Notes under the pieces: model-generated
What the model saw: only the letters and a program-made list of their open reading frames with translations
The model's database searches: none
What the model was told of the DNA's origin: nothing
Translations under genes and position numbers: made by a program
Part shown: positions 1 through 9,449 of the stretch, in pieces
Layout of the letters: the number at the start of each line of letters is the position of its first letter
Numbering within the stretch: position 1 is the stretch's first letter
Source of the DNA: Mangrovactinospora gilvigrisea
GTDB taxonomy: Bacteria; Actinomycetota; Actinomycetes; Streptomycetales; Streptomycetaceae
NCBI RefSeq assembly: GCF_001879105.1
Contig: NZ_MLCF01000041.1
Coordinates: 1 to 64,000 of the forward strand
Length of the DNA stretch: 64,000 nucleotides
Reading direction: 5' to 3'

Positions 1-3000
1 GCTTGGCGAAGATGCGATCGTCCGGTGACACGCAGGTAGTAGTCCATAGGCAAGGACGCCCAGAAGCCGGCCACGAGGATCGTGTCGGCTAAGGTCTGCA
101 TGATCAAACTTTGGGTGGCGTCAACGTGAGTGGGGCCAGCGGGGATTACGGCCGCATATAGTGCGCGCTCGGTATTAGGCGCGATCATGCATCGCCAGGC
201 AAGCCGCGGGAAGGTGGCGTAGCGCCTGCGCGCCAGCCGGGTGAACAGGGCGTCGATCTCCTTGTGAGGAACCTCGTCCTCGTCAAGGCCCACCTTCTCT
301 GCCAGGTATGACCGCGCCCGCGCAATCGCCGTGTCGCTGTTGCGGGCCCAGGTGAGGGAACGGTGATCCAGCCATCGGTCCTGTTCTGATCGGAATCGGG
401 CTGGATCCGCGATACGCACGTAGGCAGTATCGGCCACGAAGTCCGATGGAAGCGAGGCTAGATCCCGACCGTAGGGATCATTGGAGTTGGCGTCATGGCG
501 TTTGAAAATTGGTGTCGCGACGCTCAGTTGAGTGCCCTTCAGGATGACCTCGCGCCATGTACGAGGTTGGTACTCTCCGGAGTCTCCCTCGGAGCGGTTG
601 TAATCGATAAGCCTCTCTTCCTTGGCGCCACTTTCATCGAAACCTCGAGTGATCTGCGGTGAGAGCGACCTCAGCCGCACCGGGTAATCGGCCAAGGCTC
701 GGATAGCCTGTTCCTCGGCGGTGCTGACAGGGAAGAGAAGTCTCGCCTGTTCGAGCGGGGAACCCTCCTCGTCGAGTAGGCGCTGCCAGACGGCAAGTTG
801 CGCATCATCAACCCAGACCACACGGGACCGATGGGGACGCTCGTCGAACTCGCCGTTCTTGTAGCGGATCCCCGGAATGTCGCCTGCGCCGTTGTGGGTT
901 GGAGAGAGGCGTAGCGCATCAGCCGACACCAGCCATGAGAGGTGTTGAAAGCCGGTCTCCTTCTCATTGCCGTAGATGTGGACGCCGAAGTGCGAAGTAT
1001 CGCCGATCGGGCGAGGGAAGAACCGCTGGCCCGAGTTCACAAAGTCGCCGTGGACGCGGAGACGTCGATAGGCTGCAGCTCGGAGGGCTGCCTCCTTGTC
1101 ACCGTTGAAATGTGTGTCCGGGTGGAGGAGGCCGGCCGCTCCATTTCTTGAAGTGTGGCGCCAAGTACACGTCATGAAGGCTCGATAGAAGTCAGGGCGG
1201 GTTCCTGCAAGGAGAGGGTAGGTCTGCTTCGAGGCTAGGAAGGTGCTCGTCGCGCTTGTATTTGCAAGTTCGACAAGAAGGTATGCACGCGCTCCGCGCT
1301 CTGTAAGCAAACGATCGGAACGCCTACTGCGATCCTGAGCTGATAGCTTGGTTCTGAGTGCGAACCACGGCTCTAGTTCGGCCAGCACGGACGTTTCGTT
1401 CCAATCCGGCCGCACCCACGGAGGGTTGCCGATCTGAAGGTCGAACCCACCGGGGCCGGCGAAGACCAGCGCGAAGTCCAACTCCCAGTGCAGGAACCCC
1501 TGTTCCCCGGCGATGTCCGCGACCTCGTGGAGCCATGGGAACCGGAACGCCAGCGACTCCGCCGCATCCATCCCCATGAGCGCTGGCAGCGACTCCTCAT
1601 ACGTGTCGAGGTCGTCGAGGGAGCTGAAAGTGCCGACCTCGAAGAGGTTGTCGCGCTCGCCGAACGTGCCCAAGGTGGCCTCGGCGAAGTCGAGCCAGTC
1701 CGCCATGGACCGCATCGGGATGTGGCGGGCTCGGGCGGGGATCCGTGGGGCGGGCTTGCGGCCCTTCGTTCGCGTGGGCGCCGCCGGCGGCTCCGTCGCC
1801 AAGCCCTCGTCCAGGGCCGGTTGTTCGTCGCCGAGTGCGAAGATGCTGATCTGCTCGGAGAACCGCAGAGCTGCTGGGGCTGGAGCCGCCGGCTCGACCT
1901 CCTGAGTCTCGACGACTGGCGCCGCACGCTGCTGGGGGATCTCTCCCACATGTGGCAGCGCCTCCAGCGCCGCCGTGACGACGACCTCCTCCTCCGGGTC
2001 GTAGTCGGCCGCCGTCCCGTCCACCAGCCCCGCCTTGTCCACCGGCCAGAACCACAGCGCACACCAGGCGTTCATGACGGTCTTCAGCCGCCAGTACGGC
2101 GTGCCCTGCTTCTCGAAGAGGTCGCGGTAGACCTTCTCCTTCTTCACCACCGACTCAGGACGACGAAGGAACGCGTACTCCGGGTCGTCCTTACCTGCGC
2201 CCCAGACCTCTATGTGCCGCGATATCTCACGCTCCGACAGTTCCATGCGGCGGACGACCAGTTCCCACAGCAGCTCCGCCCGCCGCGCCACCGCCTGAAG
2301 GCGCTCGAGCTCGCTCCTCCGCCCGCCCTTCCGCTCGCCGCTCGGCGGCTTGAGGATGCCGCGGCGCCACTTCGCCAGCTGGGCGGTCTCCTCCGGTGCC
2401 AGCTCCTTCGCCTCCTTGGCGCTGGCGACGGCACCCCACCCAACCGCCGGAAGCAGGAACTGGTGGATGGCGCCCTTCGGGAGGTCCTGCCGCTCACCGT
2501 CCCTCAGGAACGGGAGCTCCGTCGGCGGCAGCGCGTCCTTGTTGGTCTTCAGCCATGCTTTGTCCTTCGCGACCACGTCCTTGCCCGCGTAGACCGCCCG
2601 CCGCGCCCCGATCAGCGAGTTGCCGCGCCGCAAGTGCAGCCCGAACCAGGGGGCCTGCATGCCCGGGTGCATGGTGTTGAGCCACAGCGAGACCTCGGCC
2701 AGCTCCACGGCTGTGTCGTTGAGGTCCACCCCGTACGCGTTGTGGAGCGCGATGTACGCCTTGACCTTCCGCTTCTCGTCCAGCACGTCGGCCGTCGGTA
2801 TGGAGGTCTTCAGCTCCTCCTGCCGACGCCGCAGGTACTCCTCCGCCAACTGGTTGATGGCCTCGTTGAGGAAGGCCCCGGAGCCCAGCGCCGGCTCGCA
2901 GATCTTCCACTGCAGCAGCTCGGTGGCGCGCGTCTTGATGGTGTTGCCGGCCTCGTCCTTCTCCTGGTCGAGGCGGTACTTCAGCGCCAGTTCGACGGTG

Positions 3001-4829
3001 ACCTTCGTCAGCGACTCGGGCGTGTAGTACGAGGCGGACGTCTGGCGGTCACGGCCGGCGAGCCGGTAGACGAACGAGCCCGGCGGGTACTTCTTCCGTC
3101 CCCGCAGCCCCTTCCTCCGGTCCTCCTCGCCGTACTCGACGAACACCTCGTCGGGGTAGTCCTTCTGCTTCGAGGACGGGATCATCCAGGAGCCGCCCTC
3201 AGGGTTGCCGTTCTTGGCGACCTCGCACAGCTCCGCGTCCGCGATGAAGCCGGTGTAGGCCATCAGGCCCTCGTACACCGCGCCCAGCTGGTTGATCCCG
3301 AGGTTGCGGTAGGAGATGAAGCCACCGCGCTGGCCGCGCTTGGCGGCCTTCTTCATCGTCAGCAGCCGCAGCACCTCGTGCAGGGCCTCGTTGCGGAGCC
3401 GAAGGTCCAGCAACTCGGGCCCGGCATCGGCATCCGGGTCGTCCTCGTCGATGCGCGGGTCCGCGATCTGGCGGCCGATCAGGCGGATGGCGCCCGGCTC
3501 GAACAGCTTGCTGTGCAGCGCCTCGAAGCGAAGCCCCTTGTCCCCGCTCCGGCGCGCCGCCTTGGCCTTCCGGGTCTCCTCGTCGTCGCCCGGGAGGTCG
3601 TCATCGGGTTCGGTGCCCCGGATCCGATGCCCGAAGTTGACCTTGTTGAACAGCACGTCCAACGAGGCGAAGAGATGGAAGCCGTTCTTGGCGCGCTCCT
3701 CGGTCAGCTGCTCGTCGCGGGCGACCAGCTCGCGCAGCCGGGCCATGGAGTAGCCGGCCTCGTAGGAGCCGTCGTCGGCCGGGAGTATCTGGAGCTCGGG
3801 GCGGGCCTCGGCGTAGAGCAGGAACAGGATCCGATACAGGTACCGGAGCGACTCGCGGGTGAGCTCCTTGGCGATGGGCACCGCCGGGTCCTCGATGTCG
3901 GGCGGGGTGAGGCCCGTCTCGTCCAAGCGGGCCAGGACCTCGTTCGCGATGATCTCGACCGAGCGCTGCAGGCCGTGCCGGAGTTCGCCGCTGACGCCGA
4001 CCGCGTTGTCCGTCGAGGCCTTGAGCAGCGCGTCGATCGGCGGGGCCTCGCCGTTCTCACCCGGGGTGAGCATCTCGCGGCTGAACAGGGCAGCGATGGT
4101 GGCCAGCTCGCCGCCCTGCGCGCGGTCGTTGCGCTCCAACGCGGCGTCCAGGTTGGCGGCGAGGTAGCGGCCCTCGCCCCAGTGGTTGCGGTCGGCGAGC
4201 ACCACGACGCCGCCGACCAACAGCAGCACGAAGCGCGGCTGGGGGCCCTTCTCGTCGCCCAGGTTGCTGTGGAACAGCCACTCGGCGAGCGCCGCGCCCG
4301 ATCGAATCGTCTCGCTGCCGCTGATCTGACAGGGGGCGATCAGCCGACCCGGGCCGTCGCCGTCGATCGCGGAATCGGAGTCTTTCGCCCAGCCGCAGTC
4401 CAGGGCAATGATCCCCTCGCCCTCGAAGGCCACCTGCACGGCGTGCTGGCGCCCTGCTCGATGAACCGTCAACTCACCGGGAGCCGCAACCTGGAAGCCC
4501 AGCGCGGCCAGCACCTGCTGGTGCCACTCCGTAAGGCGCTTGCACCACTCCGCGTTGTCGTAGGTATGGAGCTGCGGCCCGTCGGTATCCGCCTCCCGGT
4601 CCCGCTGGTCCTGCTCCGCGAAGTAGCCGCGGGCCTCGTCGGTAAGGTAGCCGGCGCGAAGCGCACGCAGCAGCTGACGGGGGGTCTCCCGCGCGTCGTG
4701 CTCATCGCGTTCGCGCATCGTCCAGGTCGCGAGGAGACCCTTCTTCAGGTCGGCGCCGAGCTGCTCGGCGAAGTAGTGGGCGGCGAAGTATTCGCCCCTG
4801 TTGTTGAGTGAGTCGAACTCCGCGCTCAT
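1..4829 (-). CDS. Eco57I-type adenine DNA methyltransferase, DrmMI-like (partial, runs off left edge)
   Basis: The reading frame is open from ATG at 4829 to base 1, so at least 1609 residues with no stop in the window. Methyltransferase motif I reads EPALGSGAFLNEAI near residue 646, and the catalytic NPPW motif (IGNPPWVRPDW) lies near residue 1133. This order with a long insert is typical of Eco57I-like N6-adenine methyltransferases. The ATG overlaps the stop of the upstream helicase (ATGA), so the two are translationally coupled. An SNF2 helicase followed by a giant adenine methyltransferase is the drmD-drmMI order of class 1 DISARM, where methylation marks self DNA. That identity is inference, because drmA, drmB and drmC are not visible. 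A type IIG-like or another restriction system is the alternative. Codon use in the last 1.3 kb looks less extreme in GC than the rest. Confidence 0.85.
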   Translation of the reverse strand, partial: MSAEFDSLNNRGEYFAAHYFAEQLGADLKKGLLATWTMRERDEHDARETPRQLLRALRAGYLTDEARGYFAEQDQRDREADTDGPQLHTYDNAEWCKRLTEWHQQVLAALGFQVAAPGELTVHRAGRQHAVQVAFEGEGIIALDCGWAKDSDSAIDGDGPGRLIAPCQISGSETIRSGAALAEWLFHSNLGDEKGPQPRFVLLLVGGVVVLADRNHWGEGRYLAANLDAALERNDRAQGGELATIAALFSREMLTPGENGEAPPIDALLKASTDNAVGVSGELRHGLQRSVEIIANEVLARLDETGLTPPDIEDPAVPIAKELTRESLRYLYRILFLLYAEARPELQILPADDGSYEAGYSMARLRELVARDEQLTEERAKNGFHLFASLDVLFNKVNFGHRIRGTEPDDDLPGDDEETRKAKAARRSGDKGLRFEALHSKLFEPGAIRLIGRQIADPRIDEDDPDADAGPELLDLRLRNEALHEVLRLLTMKKAAKRGQRGGFISYRNLGINQLGAVYEGLMAYTGFIADAELCEVAKNGNPEGGSWMIPSSKQKDYPDEVFVEYGEEDRRKGLRGRKKYPPGSFVYRLAGRDRQTSASYYTPESLTKVTVELALKYRLDQEKDEAGNTIKTRATELLQWKICEPALGSGAFLNEAINQLAEEYLRRRQEELKTSIPTADVLDEKRKVKAYIALHNAYGVDLNDTAVELAEVSLWLNTMHPGMQAPWFGLHLRRGNSLIGARRAVYAGKDVVAKDKAWLKTNKDALPPTELPFLRDGERQDLPKGAIHQFLLPAVGWGAVASAKEAKELAPEETAQLAKWRRGILKPPSGERKGGRRSELERLQAVARRAELLWELVVRRMELSEREISRHIEVWGAGKDDPEYAFLRRPESVVKKEKVYRDLFEKQGTPYWRLKTVMNAWCALWFWPVDKAGLVDGTAADYDPEEEVVVTAALEALPHVGEIPQQRAAPVVETQEVEPAAPAPAALRFSEQISIFALGDEQPALDEGLATEPPAAPTRTKGRKPAPRIPARARHIPMRSMADWLDFAEATLGTFGERDNLFEVGTFSSLDDLDTYEESLPALMGMDAAESLAFRFPWLHEVADIAGEQGFLHWELDFALVFAGPGGFDLQIGNPPWVRPDWNETSVLAELEPWFALRTKLSAQDRSRRSDRLLTERGARAYLLVELANTSATSTFLASKQTYPLLAGTRPDFYRAFMTCTWRHTSRNGAAGLLHPDTHFNGDKEAALRAAAYRRLRVHGDFVNSGQRFFPRPIGDTSHFGVHIYGNEKETGFQHLSWLVSADALRLSPTHNGAGDIPGIRYKNGEFDERPHRSRVVWVDDAQLAVWQRLLDEEGSPLEQARLLFPVSTAEEQAIRALADYPVRLRSLSPQITRGFDESGAKEERLIDYNRSEGDSGEYQPRTWREVILKGTQLSVATPIFKRHDANSNDPYGRDLASLPSDFVADTAYVRIADPARFRSEQDRWLDHRSLTWARNSDTAIARARSYLAEKVGLDEDEVPHKEIDALFTRLARRRYATFPRLAWRCMIAPNTERALYAAVIPAGPTHVDATQSLIMQTLADTILVAGFWASLPMDYYLRVTGRSHLRQ

Positions 4830-7800
4830 CGCTCCCCGCCGCCTTCCAGGACCGCCAGCAGGCGCAGCATCGGCTCGCCGGCGGTCTCCAGCTTCCTGAT
4901 CAGATCGAACTGCTGGCCCGCGGTCTTTCTGACCTGCTGCTTATTGGGCCGCGAACCGGCGAACAGGGCCTCCTGCTGCCAGTGGGTGACGCGCTTGCGA
5001 TAGGGCTCGAGGGCCGCGGCGGTCCGGTCCTGGTACTCCGCCTCGCGGGCCTTGAGATAGTCGCGGGCCGCGTCGACCGCGGCAGGAACGTGGGCCTGAA
5101 GCAAATCCCGGTCGAGTGGGACGGATCGCCCCGGCATCCGTGCCCCGACGCCGCACTCCTCCAGGAAGGCGTTGTCCATGGCCGTCACCTCCGGGGCGCC
5201 CGGCAGCCCGCGGACGGCCATCCACTCCAGCACGGTCGGCCGACCCAGGGCGTTGGAGTAGGTGCCCTGGATCAGGTAGATCGGGCCCTCGACGTCTGCC
5301 GCCAGGACGGGAGCCTCGTGGTAGCCGACCTCGACCAGGACCTTGTCGGTGATCCAGTCGAGGACGGGGTGGACATCGGTGAGGTAGGAGACGTTGGGCC
5401 ACTGGGAGGTCGAGGAGTCGCGGGCCGCCTTGAGGCGTCGATCGGCGAGGCGCTTGTCGAAGGTGACGAGGATGCGGCCGGGGCGTTGGTCGGTGGGCAG
5501 GATGCGCTGCTCGTCGAGGTAGGACTTGGGCAGGGCGCGCAGCCGGTAGAGCAGGTCGCGCGGCGGCTCGAAGGCGATGGTGCCGTCATCCTCATGACGG
5601 AGGCTCAGCTCGTCGGCGGGGTCGGTGCGGGTGACCTGCCGCAGGGCCTCCTCGAAGTATGCGGCCGTGCTGTCGAAGAGCCGGGGGATGACGGCGTGCG
5701 GCACGTCCTTGTGCTCCGGAACGGCGCCGACCTGTCCGAGCAGGTTGGAGAGGAACCCGGTCACGCCCTGCTTGGCGTCCACCAGGGACTGCTCCACGGT
5801 CTTGCCCGCGATCAGGTCCCTGGTCAGCCGGTCCTCTTCGTCCTTGGCGCGGTCGGTACCGGCTGCGGCCTCCGCCGAGCCCTCGATCTTGTGGGCCTCC
5901 TCCTCGCGCTTCAGCAGCTTCTCGCCGACGAGGCGGTCGTCGAGGGAGCGGGGCTCACCGGTCCTGGGATCAGTGCGCCACGGCACCGCACTGACGAGCA
6001 CCAAGGCGCGGAACTCGGGGCTGACCTGCTGGCCGTAGCGGTCGATGCGGCCGTTGCGCTGCTCGATCCGAATGAGCGACCACGGTAGATCGAAGTGGAC
6101 CAGCTGGCTGCAGTGCTGGTGGAGGTTGACGCCCTCGGAGGCTATGTCGCCGGTGAACAGGATGCGCACCGGGTCGTCGCGCAGCCCGAAGCGCTCGACG
6201 ATCTCCATCTGCTCCTGGTCGGTGTTGGCGTCCCCGTGCATCACCTGGATGGCGCCGCCGCGCCCCTGGTGGCCGTAGGCGAGCCAGGGCTTCTTGTCAT
6301 CGACGCTGCCGTCTTTGGTGAAGCCGAGAGCCGGCGGGACCGCCTCGGCCAGCCAGGTGAGGGTCGGGATGCTCTCGGAGAAGACCACCACGCGGGTGTC
6401 GGAGTCCGGCCCTACGTTCAGGTCGCGGAGCTGGTCGATCAGGGCCCGCAGCTTCGCCGAGTCGTCGTCGGTGATCTGCGCGGCGAGGTCGTGGAGCCGC
6501 TGCAAGGCCTCGACCTCGGCCGGCTTCGGGGGACGCTTGCGGTACTTGAACCGCTGCTGGCTGGACGTGATCGTCGACAGCAGTGCCTTGTGCGAGGAGA
6601 GGAACTTCTTGAACAGGTTGTAGCCGGTGAGCTGGTGGCTGCCGGCGGACTCGCCGCTGCCGTCGCGGGGGATCCAGTCGCGGGCCAGCGCCTCGAAGAC
6701 CGCGTCCTCCTTCGCGGACGCCTGGACATGGATGGGTGTGGACGGCCCGCGGTCGGCCCAGGAGCCCTTGAGGGAGTCGCGGACCTCGGGGGAGGTCTTG
6801 GTGCGGCGGAGATAGAGGTGATCGAGGTCGTCGACCCGATAGTCGGTGGGATCGGCGATCGCCGCCGGATCGAGCAGTTTGATCAGCTCGGCGAAGGACC
6901 TGGGGTCGCCGTTGTGCGGGGTGGCCGAGGCCAGGAGCAGCGCGTCCGTGCGCGGAGCGAGCAGGCGGGCGAGCTCGTTGCGCTCGGACCCGCGGTTGAC
7001 GAGGTTGTGCGACTCGTCGATGACGACGGCGTCCCACTTGGTGTTCTCGAGGTAGTGGCCGTAGAGGTTTTTGTTCTTGAGGGTGTCGATGGAGATGATC
7101 GCCCGCTTGAAGTAGGCGAAGGGGTTGCGGCCGGCGGGTATCTCCTGCTGCATCCGCTGGACGCCGGCGGAGTCCAGCCGGACCAGGGGTATCGCGAAAC
7201 GGGTCCACATCTCGCGCTGGAACTGCTCCAGCACGTGCTGCGGGCTGACGACCAGGATGCGTTCGCCTCGTCCGCGCCTGATCAGCTCGGCCAGCAGCAC
7301 GCCGATTTCCAGGGTCTTGCCGAGGCCCACCACGTCGGCGATCAGCACCCGGGGCTGGGCGTTCTTCATCGACAGCGCCAGCTCTGCGGGGCGGAGCTGG
7401 TGGAGCTGGTGGTCCATCAGGAAGTTGCCGGCGAGGGCGAGGCCGTGCTCGGTCTGCGGCAGATGCGTCTTGCGGATCACCGCCTCCAGGTAGAGGCGGG
7501 CCCGACGGTGGTTCGGCGAGTCGTCGGCGACGAGCTTCGTCCTTCGGGGGTCGAGCGGCCGGATGTCGTCGAGGCAGCTGTAGAAGACGGCCTCGGTATC
7601 GCGAACGAACGGAGAGATACCTGTGACCTCGATCCGGAAGCCGTCCCGTGCGGTCTTCTCCACCTTGCGGACAAGCCACTGCTCCTCGCGGACCTCGACC
7701 TGCGCGCCCGCGGAGAAGCCGACCGGCTCGGCGGCGCCGCGCTGCCGCCGCACCGCGTCGTCGTCGGGCTGCCATTCCCGGAAGTCGGTACCCTCCTCGG

Positions 7801-7852
7801 GCCGCATCCCCTCAGCAGAGGCCCCCGCCTCGAAACTCACCGGCTGCTCCAC
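4826..7852 (-). CDS. SNF2-family helicase, DrmD-like
   Basis: This 1008-residue protein is a superfamily 2 Swi2/Snf2 ATPase. It has a Walker A-type motif (ADVVGLGKT) near residue 175, a Walker B box (VIDESHN) near 274, the LLLASATPHNG motif III, and the C-terminal motif VI RNGRIDRYGQ near 600. Long C-terminal regions follow, as in DISARM DrmD and other HepA-like phage-defence helicases. I chose GTG at 7852 because a GAGGG sequence lies about seven bases upstream; an in-frame TTG at 7915 is possible. It overlaps the downstream methyltransferase by four bases and lies 114 bases after a kinase gene on the same strand. Expected role: ATP-driven DNA translocation on incoming DNA. The family is certain; the DISARM assignment is inferred from its partner. 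Confidence 0.88.
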   Translation of the reverse strand: MEQPVSFEAGASAEGMRPEEGTDFREWQPDDDAVRRQRGAAEPVGFSAGAQVEVREEQWLVRKVEKTARDGFRIEVTGISPFVRDTEAVFYSCLDDIRPLDPRRTKLVADDSPNHRRARLYLEAVIRKTHLPQTEHGLALAGNFLMDHQLHQLRPAELALSMKNAQPRVLIADVVGLGKTLEIGVLLAELIRRGRGERILVVSPQHVLEQFQREMWTRFAIPLVRLDSAGVQRMQQEIPAGRNPFAYFKRAIISIDTLKNKNLYGHYLENTKWDAVVIDESHNLVNRGSERNELARLLAPRTDALLLASATPHNGDPRSFAELIKLLDPAAIADPTDYRVDDLDHLYLRRTKTSPEVRDSLKGSWADRGPSTPIHVQASAKEDAVFEALARDWIPRDGSGESAGSHQLTGYNLFKKFLSSHKALLSTITSSQQRFKYRKRPPKPAEVEALQRLHDLAAQITDDDSAKLRALIDQLRDLNVGPDSDTRVVVFSESIPTLTWLAEAVPPALGFTKDGSVDDKKPWLAYGHQGRGGAIQVMHGDANTDQEQMEIVERFGLRDDPVRILFTGDIASEGVNLHQHCSQLVHFDLPWSLIRIEQRNGRIDRYGQQVSPEFRALVLVSAVPWRTDPRTGEPRSLDDRLVGEKLLKREEEAHKIEGSAEAAAGTDRAKDEEDRLTRDLIAGKTVEQSLVDAKQGVTGFLSNLLGQVGAVPEHKDVPHAVIPRLFDSTAAYFEEALRQVTRTDPADELSLRHEDDGTIAFEPPRDLLYRLRALPKSYLDEQRILPTDQRPGRILVTFDKRLADRRLKAARDSSTSQWPNVSYLTDVHPVLDWITDKVLVEVGYHEAPVLAADVEGPIYLIQGTYSNALGRPTVLEWMAVRGLPGAPEVTAMDNAFLEECGVGARMPGRSVPLDRDLLQAHVPAAVDAARDYLKAREAEYQDRTAAALEPYRKRVTHWQQEALFAGSRPNKQQVRKTAGQQFDLIRKLETAGEPMLRLLAVLEGGGER

Positions 7853-7966
7853 TGCGCACCCTCGCCAGCTCACTAGTTTCCTGACACCATCATGGCCGAA
7901 TGCCGCCCGAATCAACCGAGTTCGAGCGTTGCGGTTCGGGATCGCCCCCGGGTTACTGACGCCCTG

Positions 7967-9142
7967 TCACAGCGACGAGTGGACCGCATACCTTTCGCGC
8001 AGCTCGTCCGCGACCCGCTCGGACGCCGGTTTTCGCGGCGTCCTGCGGGGAGCGGTCGGCCGGTCCGCTTCGGGAGGCGGCGACGGTGACGGCACGTCCG
8101 CCTCGTCGACGTCGTCACCGCTCTGGGCGGCGCTGGTGTCGGCGCCGACATCGGCGCCATCGGCGAGCGGGCCGTCCTCGTCGTCTTCGTCCTGCAGCGC
8201 CGCTTGTCTCAGGCGTTCCTGGATGGCCTCCCACTGCGGGGTGAGTACCTGTTCCAGGAGGACGGGGCGGAGCGGCTTGGGCGCCGTCCGGTCGACCAGC
8301 ATGTTGCGTGCCTGGACGGGGATGACCTTTGCGGCCGCCATGAGATCGGTGCACATCGACGCGGCCGTGTCCAGGCTGAGGCGATCCGCGGGGGAGTGGG
8401 CCATCATCCCGGTGACGAGGAGACTCAACTCCTGGGGCAGGCCGCTCAGGTCGGGAGCCACATCGGGCCTGCGGACCAGGTCGGCGATGACCGCCCACTC
8501 TAGGCCGTCATAGGGGTAGTGCCCCGTCGCCGCGAACAGCAGCACCGTGCCGAGCGCATAGATGTCGGCGGCGGGCGTGACCTTCGTCTGGCCGGCCGCC
8601 TGCTCCGGCGGCATGCAGCGCACCGTCCCGATGACGGTCCCCGGATTGGAGAGCGTGCCGTGCCCGGAATCGGCGAACGCCGCGAGCCCGAAGTCGATGA
8701 TGATGGGACCGTAGTCGCCCAGGATGATGTTCTGCGGCTTCAGATCGCGGTGCAGCAGGCCGACGGCGTGCACGGCGGCGAGCCCCTCCGAGAGCAGCGC
8801 CCCGAGACTCGCCACCAGAACGGACGGGAGCGGGCCCTCCTGGTTCACGTAGTCGAGCAGTGTGCGGCCCGGCACGTAGTCCATCGCCAGCCACGGGCGG
8901 TCGGCGTACGGATCGGCATCGAGGAATCGTGCGACGCGGTTGGTGCCGATGATGGTGCGCGCGATCTCCGCCTCCTTCTCGAAGCGGGCGCGCGCCACGG
9001 GGTCCAGCTTGTCGGAGCGGATCAGCTTGACGGCCACCGGGTCGCCGGCCGGCGAGTAGGCGCGGTAGACCTCGCCCATCCCCCCGCAGCCGAGCATCTC
9101 CACGACCGTATAGCGGCCGATCTTCTCGGGCATGTCCCCCAT
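7967..9142 (-). CDS. Ser/Thr protein kinase (Hanks type), cytosolic
   Basis: The protein has about 391 residues. The kinase domain fills roughly residues 10-270, with a glycine loop GCGGMGEVY, ATP-binding Lys39 (VAVK), catalytic loop HRDLKPQN (Asp133) and DFG Asp150, so it should be active. The tail is acidic, then Pro-rich and Arg-rich, with no transmembrane helix and no PASTA repeats, unlike PknB. ATG at 9142 or 9133 is a better start than the 35-residue upstream extension, since the kinase fold begins right after it. The gene reads in the same direction as the helicase and methyltransferase that follow and may be co-transcribed with them. Substrate unknown. A regulatory or sensing role in the defence island is possible, but it could equally be an unrelated housekeeping kinase. 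Confidence 0.85.
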   Translation of the reverse strand: MGDMPEKIGRYTVVEMLGCGGMGEVYRAYSPAGDPVAVKLIRSDKLDPVARARFEKEAEIARTIIGTNRVARFLDADPYADRPWLAMDYVPGRTLLDYVNQEGPLPSVLVASLGALLSEGLAAVHAVGLLHRDLKPQNIILGDYGPIIIDFGLAAFADSGHGTLSNPGTVIGTVRCMPPEQAAGQTKVTPAADIYALGTVLLFAATGHYPYDGLEWAVIADLVRRPDVAPDLSGLPQELSLLVTGMMAHSPADRLSLDTAASMCTDLMAAAKVIPVQARNMLVDRTAPKPLRPVLLEQVLTPQWEAIQERLRQAALQDEDDEDGPLADGADVGADTSAAQSGDDVDEADVPSPSPPPEADRPTAPRRTPRKPASERVADELRERYAVHSSL

Positions 9143-9449
9143 CGGACCCGTCGTACCCCTCTGCTCCACCCCGGCCCTGCTATCGCTGGACCACCGCTGC
9201 TCAGCGTAACCCGCCGAACTTGCCCATGGCGATGGGTTCCTGACCAATAGTCATGTTCTGTGTTCCCTGACCACCGTCACCACCGGCTTGCCCCGTCTCT
9301 GTAAGCGCTCCGGCTTGCCGCACCCCGAGATCGCTGCTGGCGTCGGTGCCCTGGACAACGCTCCGTTCGAATTTCTCCGCGACCCGGTCCGCTGGGTATG
9401 CCTACTGGTTAGGCTCTTGCCACCTGGGGAGAGTGGGAAGGGGCGGGGT
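9143..9449. other. Intergenic region between divergent kinases
   Basis: This stretch of about 307 bases has no convincing gene. It must carry both kinase promoters. Candidate -10 boxes are TACGCT at 9203-9208 for the minus gene and TAGGCT at 9410-9415 for the plus gene, but neither has a convincing -35 box, so these are weak proposals. Confidence 0.35.

Noticed and set aside
1488-4811. Very long plus-strand open frame opposite the methyltransferase
   Set aside because: It has no recognisable motifs, an Arg/Leu/Val-rich composition and no domain pattern, while the opposite strand carries clear methyltransferase motifs. Long antisense frames are common in high-GC DNA.
6095-7876. Plus-strand open frame opposite the helicase
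   Set aside because: A shadow of the helicase gene, whose Walker and motif VI sequences are intact on the minus strand.
9143-9247. 35-residue N-terminal extension of kinase 1
   Set aside because: Low similarity to any kinase start, and the kinase fold begins only after ATG 9142/9133.
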